From positions 372,001 through 436,000 of the forward strand of contig NZ_CP008852.1 of NCBI RefSeq assembly GCF_000725345.1: a stretch of 64,000 bases of DNA, given 5' to 3'. Shown in pieces: positions 26,868 to 35,740 of this stretch. Position 1 is the first letter of the stretch, and every line of letters begins with the position of its first letter. The notes below the pieces were generated by a model. That model was not told where the DNA came from. It ran no database searches and was given only the letters and a program-made list of their open reading frames with translations. The stretch is from Pelosinus sp. UFO1. Lineage in GTDB: Bacteria > Bacillota > Negativicutes > DSM-13327. The position numbers and the translations under genes are program-made.

Positions 26868-27602
26868 GTGGATTTGATATCAAGTAATATATTTCTTATT
26901 GTCTTATTCTCATCCTTTATTCAATCAATTACCGGATTCGGTTTTGCGGTTGTAGGTACGCCGTTGCTTTTATTTTTTATGGAACCAAAGCAGGTTGTTA
27001 GTTTGATGGTTTTTGGAGCTTTAATATTGAATCTTATGGTTATCTATAAAACGAGGGGAAAATCGGACCCCAAAGTCATATGGCCCATGTTCATAGCCAG
27101 CTTAATTGGTATTGTACCTGGAGTATATATATTGAAAGTAGTAGATCCTTCGAATCTAAAGCTCTGCATTGGGATGTTGATTTTATTGGTATCATTTTTT
27201 ATGGCCTCGAATTATGTAATGACAATTAAGCGTGAGAAGCTGGCGACAGTTTTGGTTGGTATAGTAAGTGGTTTTATGGGGGGCGCAACCAGCTTAAGCG
27301 GACCACCCGTGGCCTTGTTTTTGATGAATCAACAACAAGACAAAGAAGCTTTTCGTGCCAATCTAGTTCGCTACTTTTGCCTTGGTAATATTGCTACTTT
27401 ACTTGTAATGTATTTTATGGAGACAATGGAGCTAGGGGTGCTAAGGCAAGGTTTGTATGCAATTCCGGGAGTCTTATTAGGTGTATGGGTAGGGGAAAAG
27501 GCTTTTGCAAAGGTAAGTCCAAAACTTTTCAAATGGATTACATTAGGAGTAATATTTTTTTGCGGCACGATTAGTGTTACTAGTGAATTGATAAAAAGAT
27601 AG
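26868..27602 (+). CDS. TauE/SafE (TSUP) family membrane transporter
   Basis: 244 residues with about eight hydrophobic segments. Both family repeats are seen: SITGFGFAVVGTPLLLFFM near residues 20-40 and GFMGGATSLSGPPVALFLM around 135-155. TSUP proteins export sulfite, sulfoacetate or related anions; the substrate is not predictable. The start is GTG at 26868 with ACGGAGT upstream. Confidence 0.85.
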   Translation: MDLISSNIFLIVLFSSFIQSITGFGFAVVGTPLLLFFMEPKQVVSLMVFGALILNLMVIYKTRGKSDPKVIWPMFIASLIGIVPGVYILKVVDPSNLKLCIGMLILLVSFFMASNYVMTIKREKLATVLVGIVSGFMGGATSLSGPPVALFLMNQQQDKEAFRANLVRYFCLGNIATLLVMYFMETMELGVLRQGLYAIPGVLLGVWVGEKAFAKVSPKLFKWITLGVIFFCGTISVTSELIKR

Positions 27603-28102
27603 ATAAAACAAAGAAGAAATTGAAATCTAGCGACAGCCGTTTAGCTAATCAAGTAGATAAAAGTACGAAATCTAACAACCATTAATAAAGCTAGATTACT
27701 AGGATTTTTTTGCAGCATGAAGGTGGATGAACGGTCTGCGAGCATGATTCAGCTTGTAGATCTTTTTCGTGTGGTTAGAATGACATTATTCTAGCTAGAA
27801 AGACTTTTTATTAAAAAATTCGATTGTTTGTAAAGAACAATCGACAAATGGAATCTATTTTGCTATTATTAGTTTCGTAGAAATTTTAAAGCATAAAAAA
27901 GCAGTCTGAAATCAAGCCTTATAACGGGTAAATAATATAATAAACGAATATTGGCCTACCTCAATCTTACAATAATAATCTATTGCATTTATTTTATTTA
28001 TTCTTGTCACAGTATTTGGATTGAGGTAGTTTATATAGATTATAATCAAGGTCAGAGTATTTACTTCTGGTACATCACATTCACAAAGAGGAGCTTTACA
28101 AA
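27603..28102. other. 500-bp gene-free stretch before nspC
   Basis: AT-rich and without a supported gene. It holds two inverted repeats: TCGATTGTT/AACAATCGA at 27820-27844, and CTACCTCAATC/GATTGAGGTAG at 27956-28029. A 25-codon open frame near 27718 has no homology I recognise. The second repeat lies in the probable leader of nspC. Confidence 0.6.
27956..28029. promoter_or_regulatory. Long-range inverted repeat in the nspC upstream region
   Basis: CTACCTCAATC (27956-27966) and GATTGAGGTAG (28019-28029) are perfectly complementary and 52 nt apart, 73 bp before the nspC start. It could be paired operators or the closing stem of a leader RNA. No known polyamine riboswitch is recognised. Confidence 0.45.
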
Positions 28103-29206
28103 ATGAAAATAGCCACTCCCTATTATCTTATTGATGAGAAAAAAATGTTGCGCAACTTAGAGATCATTCAGAAGGTGCGCCAGCTTTCCGGAGCTAAGTC
28201 AGTATTAGCACTGAAGTGTTTTTCAACTTGGTCTGTATTCGACCTAATGCAAGAGTATATGGATGGCACCACCTCTAGCTCTCTTTTTGAAGCACGCCTT
28301 GGGTTTGAAAAGTTTGGTAAAGAAACCCATGCTTATTGTGTAGGTTATTCAGAAGAGGATATCTTGGCCGTAACCCAATTTGCTGATAAAATCATTTTTA
28401 ATTCAGTTTCACAATTAGACACATATTACGATGCTGCCAAAAAAGCAAAACTTGGTTTACGTGTCAATCCAGGCATTAGCCACTCACATTTTGATCTAGC
28501 TGATCCAGCACGTAAAAATTCGCGTCTAGGAGTAGTAGACAAGGATGAACTCAAAAAACAAATATCACGTCTTAGTGGTTTGATGTTTCATTATAATTGC
28601 GAAAATGATGATTTTGATGCCTTTTCTCAGCAACTTGATGCCATCGGTGACAATTATGGTGATATGCTCAAACAACTAGAATGGGTAAGCCTTGGAGGTG
28701 GATTATATTTCACCAAAGAAGGCTATCCTGTAGAAAAGTTTAGCCAAAAGTTGGCGGACTTTGCTGCTAAGTTTAATGTTCAAGTATATTTAGAACCAGG
28801 AGAAAGCGCAATTACTGGCTGCGCTGAACTGGTCACTAGTGTGGTCGATGTGGTGCATAACGAAATGGATATTGCCATTGTTGATGCTTCAGTCGAAGGT
28901 CATATGTTAGATTTGTTGATATATCGATTATCAGCCAAAATAGAAGAGAGTGATATGGGAAATCATAAATATATGATAGCTGGACGATCTTGTTTAGCAG
29001 GAGACGTTTTTGGCACCTATCACTTTAAGGAAAAATTAAAAATCGGTAGTGAAATTCGATTTGCTGACACGGCAGGATATACGATGGTCAAGAAGAATTG
29101 GTTTAATGGTCTTCAGATGCCATCCATTGCTGTACGTAGATTGGATGGAAAAGTAGAGGTTATCCGTAAATTTACTTATACAGATTTCATTAATAGTTTA
29201 TCATAA
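28103..29206 (+). CDS. nspC: Carboxynorspermidine decarboxylase
   Basis: 367 residues, alanine-racemase-fold PLP enzyme. The PLP lysine is Lys38 in SVLALKCFSTWS, and the second-subunit catalytic Cys is in GRSCLAGDVFG (about residues 294-304). It decarboxylates carboxy(nor)spermidine to (nor)spermidine, the last step of the alternative polyamine route used by many bacteria lacking spermidine synthase. GAGGAGC precedes the ATG. The partner dehydrogenase follows 30 bp downstream. Confidence 0.92.
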   Translation: MKIATPYYLIDEKKMLRNLEIIQKVRQLSGAKSVLALKCFSTWSVFDLMQEYMDGTTSSSLFEARLGFEKFGKETHAYCVGYSEEDILAVTQFADKIIFNSVSQLDTYYDAAKKAKLGLRVNPGISHSHFDLADPARKNSRLGVVDKDELKKQISRLSGLMFHYNCENDDFDAFSQQLDAIGDNYGDMLKQLEWVSLGGGLYFTKEGYPVEKFSQKLADFAAKFNVQVYLEPGESAITGCAELVTSVVDVVHNEMDIAIVDASVEGHMLDLLIYRLSAKIEESDMGNHKYMIAGRSCLAGDVFGTYHFKEKLKIGSEIRFADTAGYTMVKKNWFNGLQMPSIAVRRLDGKVEVIRKFTYTDFINSLS

Positions 29207-29236
29207 AATTTTTTTTGACAAGTAAGGGAGGCAAAA

Positions 29237-30490
29237 ATGAAAAAAAATGTTTTAATTGTAGGTGCTGGGGGAGTGGCTCATGTAGTTGCTCATAAATGCG
29301 CGATGAACAACGATGTCTTGGGAGATATATGCATAGCTTCTCGGACCCAGCAAAAATGTGAGGCAATAATTGAAAGCATATTGCGCAAAAATAGCTTAAA
29401 AGATGTGACCAAGAAACTATATTCACGAGAAGTGGATGCGATGGATATTCCGTCTTTAGTAACTTTAATCAAAGAAACTAAGTCCGAGATTGTCATCAAT
29501 GTGGGGCAATCCTATATCAACATGTCCGTTTTGGAAGCTTGCATAGAAGCTGGCGTAGTATATATGGATACAGCAATCCATGAGGATCCAGATAAAGTTT
29601 GCGAAAATCCACCTTGGTATGCCAATCATGAATGGAAACGCAAAGAACGTTGTGCTGAAAAAGGAATTACTGCAATTTTAGGTATTGGTTTTGATCCTGG
29701 CGTAGTAAATGCATGGTGTGCTTTGGCGCAAAAGGAATATTTCGACACCATCGACACCATTGATATATTAGATGTAAATGCTGGCAGTCATGGTAAGTAT
29801 TTTGCTACTAATTTTGACCCTGAGATTAACTTTCGGGAGTTTAAGAAAGTATGGACATGGATTGAACGGAAATGGGTGTTGCAAGATGTTCACTCTATAA
29901 AAGTAGACTATGATTTTCCCGTAGTAGGAGAATGTCCAGTATACCTAACTGGACATGATGAATTACATTCTTTGTCTAAAAATATCGATGCTAATTCGAT
30001 TCGCTTTTGGATGGGATTTGGCGAACATTATTTGAATGTATTTTCTGTTTTGACTAATATTGGACTTACCTCTGAAAAACCAGTAGAAATAGCAGAGGGT
30101 GTAGAGATTGCACCCCTTAAGGTATTAAAGGCCTTATTACCAGATCCATCCTCCCTAGCACCTGGCTATACTGGTAAAACTTGTATCGGTAATTTTATCA
30201 AAGGTACAAAGGATAATCAAAAAAGAGAAATCTTCATCTATAATACTTGTGATCATGCTGAATGCTACGAGGAAGTAGAGTCCCAAGCAATTAGTTATAC
30301 CGCAGGTGTACCACCAGTAGCGGCAGCAATTTTGGTAGCCCGTGGTGAATGGGATGTAAACCATATGGTGAATGTTGAAGAATTGGATCCAAGACCTTTT
30401 ATTGACCTGTTAAATACAATGGGGTTACCTACAGAAGTTGTTGAAAATCCAATTACCTTTACATCACCAGTCATTGAATCATTAGAGTAG
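29237..30490 (+). CDS. Carboxynorspermidine/carboxyspermidine dehydrogenase (saccharopine-dehydrogenase family)
   Basis: 417 residues. An NAD(P)-binding Rossmann motif, LIVGAGGVAHVVAHKCA, lies at residues 6-22, and the family stretch GITAILGIGFDPGVVNAWC around 142-160. It condenses aspartate semialdehyde with a diamine to carboxy(nor)spermidine, the substrate of the upstream decarboxylase. In Vibrio the corresponding order is dehydrogenase then nspC; here it is reversed. The strong AAGGGAGG site supports the start. Repeat B copy 1 begins right at its stop. Confidence 0.9.
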   Translation: MKKNVLIVGAGGVAHVVAHKCAMNNDVLGDICIASRTQQKCEAIIESILRKNSLKDVTKKLYSREVDAMDIPSLVTLIKETKSEIVINVGQSYINMSVLEACIEAGVVYMDTAIHEDPDKVCENPPWYANHEWKRKERCAEKGITAILGIGFDPGVVNAWCALAQKEYFDTIDTIDILDVNAGSHGKYFATNFDPEINFREFKKVWTWIERKWVLQDVHSIKVDYDFPVVGECPVYLTGHDELHSLSKNIDANSIRFWMGFGEHYLNVFSVLTNIGLTSEKPVEIAEGVEIAPLKVLKALLPDPSSLAPGYTGKTCIGNFIKGTKDNQKREIFIYNTCDHAECYEEVESQAISYTAGVPPVAAAILVARGEWDVNHMVNVEELDPRPFIDLLNTMGLPTEVVENPITFTSPVIESLE

Positions 30491-30725
30491 TTTATCCGAT
30501 GACTAAACCGCTCCAAGACTCCATCTTCATCTCGTTAACAGCCTGTAATATCCTGCCCTCTGGTTAGGATAACAGTCTGTAAAACTCGAAGTAAGTTCGC
30601 TCTAAGGATCTTCGAATCCAAGGCTCACTTATATAAGTGGGAGTTAAGAGCGGCTAAGTCCCTGGATAAGAAGGGCTAAGATTCAGATGGAGTTAAAACT
30701 CCATCTGAATCAAGTCTTCTTTATA
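30491..30725 (+). repeat. Intergenic repeat family B, copy 1
   Basis: About 235 bp, nearly identical to 46912-47146 with about eight differences. Inner parts include TATCCT/AGGATA and CACTTATATAAGTG hairpins and several CTAAG endings. It finishes with a 15-bp stem, GATTCAGATGGAGTT/AACTCCATCTGAATC, and AAGTCTTCTTTA. It lies immediately after the dehydrogenase gene. No open frame of note. Confidence 0.85.
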
Positions 30726-30735
30726 ATGATAGAAT

Positions 30736-30780
30736 AAAACTTCTTGTGGATATCAAATAGATATCCACAAGAAGTTTTTT
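30736..30780 (+). terminator. Terminator after repeat B copy 1
   Basis: AAAACTTCTTGTGGATATC pairs with GATATCCACAAGAAGTTTT and runs into Ts. Confidence 0.85.
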
Positions 30781-30797
30781 AATTTATTTGGTAATTG

Positions 30798-30844
30798 AAG
30801 GGACGGTTTCGCTGGGTTAGAGAAACTCAATAGAACCGTCCCCT
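30798..30844. repeat. REP-like palindrome
   Basis: AAGGGACGGTT and AACCGTCCCCTT flank a 24-nt centre containing AACTCAATAG. The right half is the reverse complement of the 25951-25970 half-site next to the REP-associated transposase, suggesting a substrate element of that enzyme. Confidence 0.7.
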
Positions 30845-30888
30845 TGAGTTTCAATAGCTTTGTAAGTGGCTCCTGGTGTTTTATCAAT

Positions 30889-31392
30889 TTACTCTTTATA
30901 ACGGAATTGATTGATGATATCCTCTGAAATAATAAGTTTGATTCCTGGAGCCCATGTAGGGAGTACGGTAACAGGTAAGGGAATTCCTAAGATTTGACCA
31001 AGGGTATTAAAGACAGAATTACTATTTTTTTTATGGAAATGTTGCCACCAATTTGGATAATGTAACTGTAATGCATTGATTGCAGGTATTGCATTTATGG
31101 CTGCTTGCCATCTTTGTCTGATCGCAGCTTCAGAGGCGGTAGCGCAAACTACTGTTGGTTGGTTTGGTTGCAATGACCAAACAATGGTCGCATCTTGGAT
31201 TGCCAGTAATAGGTCATGGGAATTCCCGATTGCTCTGCTTTCTCCTGTTTCTGGGTCAACTGCCAGGCCGTGAAGTTGATCAAGGATAATATGGTTATTG
31301 TCAGTTAATACCCAAAAATTATGTGAAAAGGGAGTAAAGGGGATTTCGAAGGCACGTGCTTCGATACTCCACGAATGTAAGAGTTTTCTCAT
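30889..31392 (-). CDS. Hypothetical protein with HNFW...LHGLA motif
   Basis: 167 residues, no signal peptide. The N-terminal half has PFTPFSHNFWVLTD followed by LDQLHGLAVDPETGE, a pattern I associate with uncharacterised proteins of Gram-negative bacteria, some near secretion or toxin loci. The C-terminal half is rich in aromatic residues (LHYPNWWQHFHKK). I cannot assign a function. ATG at 31392 has GAAGA upstream, a modest site. It is divergent from the small gene at 31550. Confidence 0.65.
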   Translation of the reverse strand: MRKLLHSWSIEARAFEIPFTPFSHNFWVLTDNNHIILDQLHGLAVDPETGESRAIGNSHDLLLAIQDATIVWSLQPNQPTVVCATASEAAIRQRWQAAINAIPAINALQLHYPNWWQHFHKKNSNSVFNTLGQILGIPLPVTVLPTWAPGIKLIISEDIINQFRYKE

Positions 31393-31549
31393 TACGATAT
31401 TTTCATCTTCTTTCTATACATTATATGGCGATCTTGCGTGCTCTTAGTAATAGTATACTCATAAATTACATGTAAATAATCTTTACTAAGGGAATGAAAG
31501 GATGTTATAGGGAGATAATAATAAATACTAAGACGTTAGGGGGGAAAAC

Positions 31550-31819
31550 ATGGCGACAATTGAGCAAGCAATTGAAAGGATAAAGGCACTTGAATGTCCC
31601 ACGGGGGATGTTAAGGATCGGGTTAGAAAGATTCTTACTGATTACAAAGTTGCTAGTAAAAGTGAGATTATGGTTACGAGGGAGCATAGTCTCGATAAGA
31701 AGGGCGCAAGGGGCTATAACGCTAAAATATCCGGTGAAGGAGAAACTGATATTGTGGTTTTGGCGTTATCGGGAAGAGATGATTATGTGGCAAAGGTAAT
31801 GGATGTTTATATAAGTTAA
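31550..31819 (+). CDS. Small hypothetical protein
   Basis: 89 residues, soluble, charged, beginning MATIEQAIERIKALECPTGD, with a C-terminal strand-rich IVVLALSGRDDYVAKVMDV. A strong GGGGGG-type site lies 8 bp before the ATG. No family recognised. An overlapping frame at 31590 is rejected. Confidence 0.6.
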   Translation: MATIEQAIERIKALECPTGDVKDRVRKILTDYKVASKSEIMVTREHSLDKKGARGYNAKISGEGETDIVVLALSGRDDYVAKVMDVYIS

Positions 31820-32163
31820 AGCATATTTTTAAAAAATTAAAGTATGCCATCTAATTTGAGTGTAGCTGAGGGGAAGTAGGAACGAACATCATTCAATCGA
31901 GAAAGGCTGCGTTATAGCCTTTACGATTATTTCTTTATTATAATATATTCAAAGAGTCATTTGTTGCTACCTGCTCTTTATGAAATCGCATTAACGAAAA
32001 GCTCTACCAAGTAACAGTTGGTAAAGCTTTTCGTTTTTTAGTATGGAAAACAAATTTGATGATTGTTTTTTGATTTTAAAGGGATACTAGCTAATGGACA
32101 TCTAGAGCCTTAATCCTTTAGGGACTCTAAGATATATTCGTATAAAGGAAGGTGAGGCAACAG
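31820..32163. other. Gene-free stretch before yiegia
   Basis: 344 bp without a gene. It contains a terminator-type hairpin at about 31993-32040 (AACGAAAAGCT..TACCAA with TTGGTA..AGCTTTTCGTT, then Ts), probably closing the 31550 gene. Nothing else is recognised. Confidence 0.6.
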
Positions 32164-33087
32164 ATGGATGGACGCGGACCAGCGATTATATCTACAGAAG
32201 ATTTATGGTTAATCATTATAGCTGCAGCGATGGGAACAATGGCAAGAATACTGGCACTAAAGGTTGATTATAAGCAATATCCTTCCTATCCAAATGGATA
32301 TCTCATTCACATAGTATTGGCATTTATTGCGGCAGCAATTGGAGCAGTTGCTATTCCTGCAATCAAATCGAATAACTATACTGCAGTTACCTTCCTCGCG
32401 TTGGCAGTTCAACATTTTCGTGATGTGAGAAAGACTGAAAGAGAAAGCTTGAAAAGCCTAGAGCAAACGGAATATACGCCTAGAGGGGATGCTTATATTG
32501 ATGGAATCTCCAAGACTTTTGAGGCAAGAAATTACTTTGCGCTAGTTGTTTCATTAGTCTCAGCTGCTTCCATGGAAATAGTTGCAACTTATCATGTACC
32601 TATCATATGGCAGGTGCTTGTCGGTATTGTTGTAGGGAGCATTGTATATCAGTTGATCAGTAGATTTTCCAAAGGGAATAGTGTAGGGGATGTGGCTTCG
32701 GTTCGTTTCGCCGAAATAAAGGTAGAAGGGTCTGTGATTTCAGTAGAAGGTATTTTTGTCACAAATCTTGCAGGTACAGAAATTGCTCAGAAGATGATAT
32801 CTGAGGAAGGCGTGGCCGTTGTCATTGAAGCAAATCAAAAACATGCCACCATTGCTCTTCATAATTTTGGACAAAGGCAGGCAATATTGTTTGAGGCTAC
32901 GCGAACATTAGGGGCTAAAAGATATAATTTCACGAGAAAAGATTATGAAACAGGAAAAGTGATTCTTTTATTTGTACCAATTGTCAAAGATAATGATAAA
33001 TTACTTAAAGTGATTAAGAACACTCCATTATTGGAGTCAGTAAAAAAGAGTCATGCCGTTTTACGATCAAAGGTAACGGAGGATTGA
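32164..33087 (+). CDS. YIEGIA family membrane protein
   Basis: About 307 residues. N-terminal membrane helices and the family-defining stretch TPRGDAYIDGISKTFEARNY (about residues 102-121) are followed by more helices and a C-terminal soluble domain. The family occurs in spore-forming and related Firmicutes; its role is not established. ATG at 32164 has GGTGAGG 6 bp upstream; an in-frame GTG at 32152 is possible. The small partner gene follows 3 bp downstream. Confidence 0.82.
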   Translation: MDGRGPAIISTEDLWLIIIAAAMGTMARILALKVDYKQYPSYPNGYLIHIVLAFIAAAIGAVAIPAIKSNNYTAVTFLALAVQHFRDVRKTERESLKSLEQTEYTPRGDAYIDGISKTFEARNYFALVVSLVSAASMEIVATYHVPIIWQVLVGIVVGSIVYQLISRFSKGNSVGDVASVRFAEIKVEGSVISVEGIFVTNLAGTEIAQKMISEEGVAVVIEANQKHATIALHNFGQRQAILFEATRTLGAKRYNFTRKDYETGKVILLFVPIVKDNDKLLKVIKNTPLLESVKKSHAVLRSKVTED

Positions 33088-33090
33088 GTT

Positions 33091-33300
33091 ATGTCAAATG
33101 AAAGTGCACAGAGGCAGACGGCTTCCATTGTTGCAGCCGTTACCCTTAGCCATCATAAAGTTCCAGGATCAGGTGAGGCATTTTTAGTGGAGGCGAAGGA
33201 TGAGGAGGAACAGAAAAGGGTGACAAGTGACATTGCAAAGGCTGTTAAGGGGGATGTAGCAGAGCTGAGTAATGGCATCTATTTAATACTAAAAAGTTAA
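33091..33300 (+). CDS. Capping complex subunit for YIEGIA
   Basis: 69 residues, soluble, beginning MSNESAQRQTASIVAAVTLS. Such short proteins are annotated as capping partner of YIEGIA, and the 3-bp spacing to the YIEGIA gene fits obligate co-expression. The GAGG site lies in the preceding stop region. The name comes from family annotation; no mechanism can be read from sequence. Confidence 0.7.
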   Translation: MSNESAQRQTASIVAAVTLSHHKVPGSGEAFLVEAKDEEEQKRVTSDIAKAVKGDVAELSNGIYLILKS

Positions 33301-33318
33301 TGCTGGGAGAATTTTTTG

Positions 33319-33355
33319 GGTAGGCTCTGATTATTTAATCCAGAGCCTATTTCTT
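33319..33355. terminator. Bidirectional terminator
   Basis: TAGGCTCTG pairs with CAGAGCCTA between convergent genes; the right arm includes the stop of the DUF421 gene. Confidence 0.75.
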
Positions 33356-34000
33356 ATTTGTAAGTGCTACTTTTTTAAAAACATCCTCATGGGAAAGGGG
33401 GTCTTTAATTTCTTTTCCAAAAGATGTCTGACAATGGATGTGTGATTCTTGCCCCTTATTACCTGCTAGATGTTTTTCTATGGCTTCGAGGCGATGGAGT
33501 AATTCTTGATACTCACACCCTCCGATGGCTTGCAATTCGTCCCTTAGTAAAAAACCAAACTGTCCATTCGCCTCAATTGTCGCCCACTTTATATCGGCAA
33601 TTTTAGCAATACTTGCTTGTCGAAGCTCCATCTCTAATTGTTGAATTGTCATGCGAACTCGTTTTAAGTTTTCTCTTTTCACTTCACCATTTTCAATAAG
33701 TACCACAGGTTCTCCGGTAAAAAGTTTTCTTACAATAGGAAACTTAATCTCGGAATACTCAATTGCTATAAGGGTTGCCACGGAAATTGCAACTAATGTA
33801 AAAGTGTCAATGAGCTCAACTCCTCCGACAAGGGGCTCAATCAAAACCGTACCAACCGCCAACATAACAACAGTTTGGGCCACTGTCATTTGTGATAATG
33901 ATTTACGACCAGCAATACGCAGAATTAGTGTTCCATAAATTATAGTAACTATGGTTTTCCAACCAAGGGAAAAATCCAATTCAATCACCCCGATAAGCAT
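33347..34000 (-). CDS. DUF421 (YetF/YcaP-type) membrane protein
   Basis: 217 residues: N-terminal membrane helices (around TIIYGTLILRIAGRKSLSQM) and the family hallmark GEPVVLIENGEVKRENLKRV near residues 95-114, followed by a soluble domain. YetF-type proteins occur in many spore-formers; their function is not well defined. No good ribosome site is visible for ATG 34000, so the exact start is uncertain. Convergent with the YIEGIA pair. Confidence 0.82.
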   Translation of the reverse strand: MLIGVIELDFSLGWKTIVTIIYGTLILRIAGRKSLSQMTVAQTVVMLAVGTVLIEPLVGGVELIDTFTLVAISVATLIAIEYSEIKFPIVRKLFTGEPVVLIENGEVKRENLKRVRMTIQQLEMELRQASIAKIADIKWATIEANGQFGFLLRDELQAIGGCEYQELLHRLEAIEKHLAGNKGQESHIHCQTSFGKEIKDPLSHEDVFKKVALTNKK

Positions 34001-34222
34001 TTTCGATACAATACTTTGACCTCTTAAGTAATAGATCTCTATCCGTTACTATTACCATTTTCCTACTCGGATACCCATCTAATCATTAAAAAGTTCAAAG
34101 CGTTCCTATCGGATTTCTTTAGGCATATATTATCCGAGATAGCTGTCTCTATAGAAGATAAAAGGCGATTAGGCAAACATTCTTAAAGGCAGGCTAAATC
34201 TTTATAAGAAAGGACAGATAAT

Positions 34223-35329
34223 ATGCTGCCTAAGATTATGACGGTTTGCGGACCGATTACACCCGAGGAGCTTGGACTCACTTCTATGCATGAACATGTT
34301 CTTTCAGACTGTTCCATGTTTCGCCATCGAACTAGGAAGAGTTGTTTTGTTCCAAGTCGTCACAGCATAAGAGCAGAAGATAAGTTAACACTAGAGAATC
34401 GTTCGGCTCTAAGGCATGACATCGTACTATCCTTAGATAATATGTTACTAGACGATGAGATGATAATGGCAGCGGAAGTGGCCGATTTTAAAGCGAGTGG
34501 TGGTGACTCAATTCTTGAGGTGAGTGCCCCTGGCATTCGAAGTTCACCTGATGATCTGATTGCTATTAGGCGTATAGCAGAGCGTACCGGAGTTCACATT
34601 GTGGCTTCTACAGGTTTATATGCAGAAGATACTTGGCCATTCATTTACCGAGATATGGCTTTCGAGCAGTATGTTGGATTTTTACGACAGGAAATCACCC
34701 AAGGCATTGGCGATACAGGGATTTTGCCTGGTCATATTAAAGCTGCCTACGAAAAACCTACTAAACAGCTGGATATCTATTTGTCGGCAGCAGCCTTCGT
34801 TTCCAAGGAAACAGGCCTATCATTACAGGTTCATCTAGGTGCGGATGTAATGCCCGATGAAGTGCGGGATCATGTGTTACCACCTCTTTACCGAGGAGGT
34901 TGTATTCCAGAAAGGACTATTTTATGTCACGTTCAGTTCTTGATGGGCGCTTTGTCCATTAAAGAGTTGGTAACTAACCCGGGCTATGTGCCCTTTGATA
35001 TTAGCCTACTTAGAGAATTACTTGCTAGTGGTTTCATTCTTTCTTTTACCCCTCTAGGGTTTGAGGCAGATAATGAGCCTTTAGGTTTTGCCCATTATCC
35101 GGATTGGTACACATTAGCTGGAATGGTAGCGCTGATTCAGGATGGTTACGCAGGACAATTAGTCATCGGAAATGATGTGTTTACGAAGTTAGCTACCCGC
35201 AGGGGTGGGGGAGAAGGGTATCGACGCCTTACCGACTTTGTAATTCCTGCATTGAAAAAATGCGGTGTCTCAGACAATGACATCCATAAAATCATTATAG
35301 AAAATCCAGCTAGGATTCTCGCATTTTGA
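34223..35329 (+). CDS. Phosphotriesterase family metal-dependent hydrolase
   Basis: 368 residues with the binuclear amidohydrolase layout: HxH at His23-Glu-His25 (SMHEHVL), a probable bridging lysine near residue 173 (GHIKAAYEKP), later histidines in LQVHLGAD and ILCHVQF, and an Asp in VIGNDVF. The family includes lactonases, phosphotriesterases and related hydrolases; substrate unknown. The ATG at 34223 follows AAAGGAC. A stand-alone gene with a terminator at 35352. Confidence 0.85.
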   Translation: MLPKIMTVCGPITPEELGLTSMHEHVLSDCSMFRHRTRKSCFVPSRHSIRAEDKLTLENRSALRHDIVLSLDNMLLDDEMIMAAEVADFKASGGDSILEVSAPGIRSSPDDLIAIRRIAERTGVHIVASTGLYAEDTWPFIYRDMAFEQYVGFLRQEITQGIGDTGILPGHIKAAYEKPTKQLDIYLSAAAFVSKETGLSLQVHLGADVMPDEVRDHVLPPLYRGGCIPERTILCHVQFLMGALSIKELVTNPGYVPFDISLLRELLASGFILSFTPLGFEADNEPLGFAHYPDWYTLAGMVALIQDGYAGQLVIGNDVFTKLATRRGGGEGYRRLTDFVIPALKKCGVSDNDIHKIIIENPARILAF

Positions 35330-35351
35330 CCTATTATTGTACTCAATAAAC

Positions 35352-35388
35352 AAAAAGACCTGAACTCGTATGAGTCAGGTCTCTTTTG
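35352..35388 (+). terminator. Terminator of the hydrolase gene
   Basis: AAAAAGACCTGA and TCAGGTCTCTTTT form the stem and T-tail. Confidence 0.8.
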
Positions 35389-35437
35389 TTATGATAGAAA
35401 GTAAATGATTTTGTTAAAAAGGATGAGAAAAATGATG

Positions 35438-35650
35438 AACCACAGAGGCGCAGAGAACGCTGAGTGGGATTTTATAACTCTATCTATTTTCTCTGTGTCC
35501 TCTGCACCTCTGCGGTTCAAATCCTTTACGCCCTTCGTATCCAATGTTTTCTTTGTGCTCTCTGTGTCTTTGTGGTTCAAAAATTCGTTATCCCCCAAGT
35601 CCCCAAAGGAATTTATATATTTCGTGTCCTTCATATTCTTCATGTCTTCG
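35438..35650. repeat. Degenerate ACCACAGAGGCNCAGAG-type repeat region
   Basis: GAACCACAGAGGCGCAGAGA on one side and tandem, opposite-oriented variants of CTCTGTG..TCTGCGGTTCAA make up about 200 bp. It resembles the widespread intergenic ACCACAGAGG/CTCTGTGG sequence that yields spurious open frames in many genomes. Long frames on both strands come only from the repeat's period and are not genes. Confidence 0.65.
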
Positions 35651-35740
35651 TGTTTAAAATGCTTTTTCTCAATATGCACAAGGCGTGTTAAGGTTTTTCT
35701 TACTAAAGAAGATCATGATAGAAGTGCTCAGAGAGAGATG

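Noticed and set aside
27718-27795. 25-codon frame (MKVDERSASMIQ...) before nspC
   Set aside because: No credible ribosome site or homology; may be a decayed remnant but cannot be supported.
31590-31799. 69-codon frame overlapping the 89-residue hypothetical gene
   Set aside because: It lies wholly within the better-supported frame, which has a strong ribosome site.
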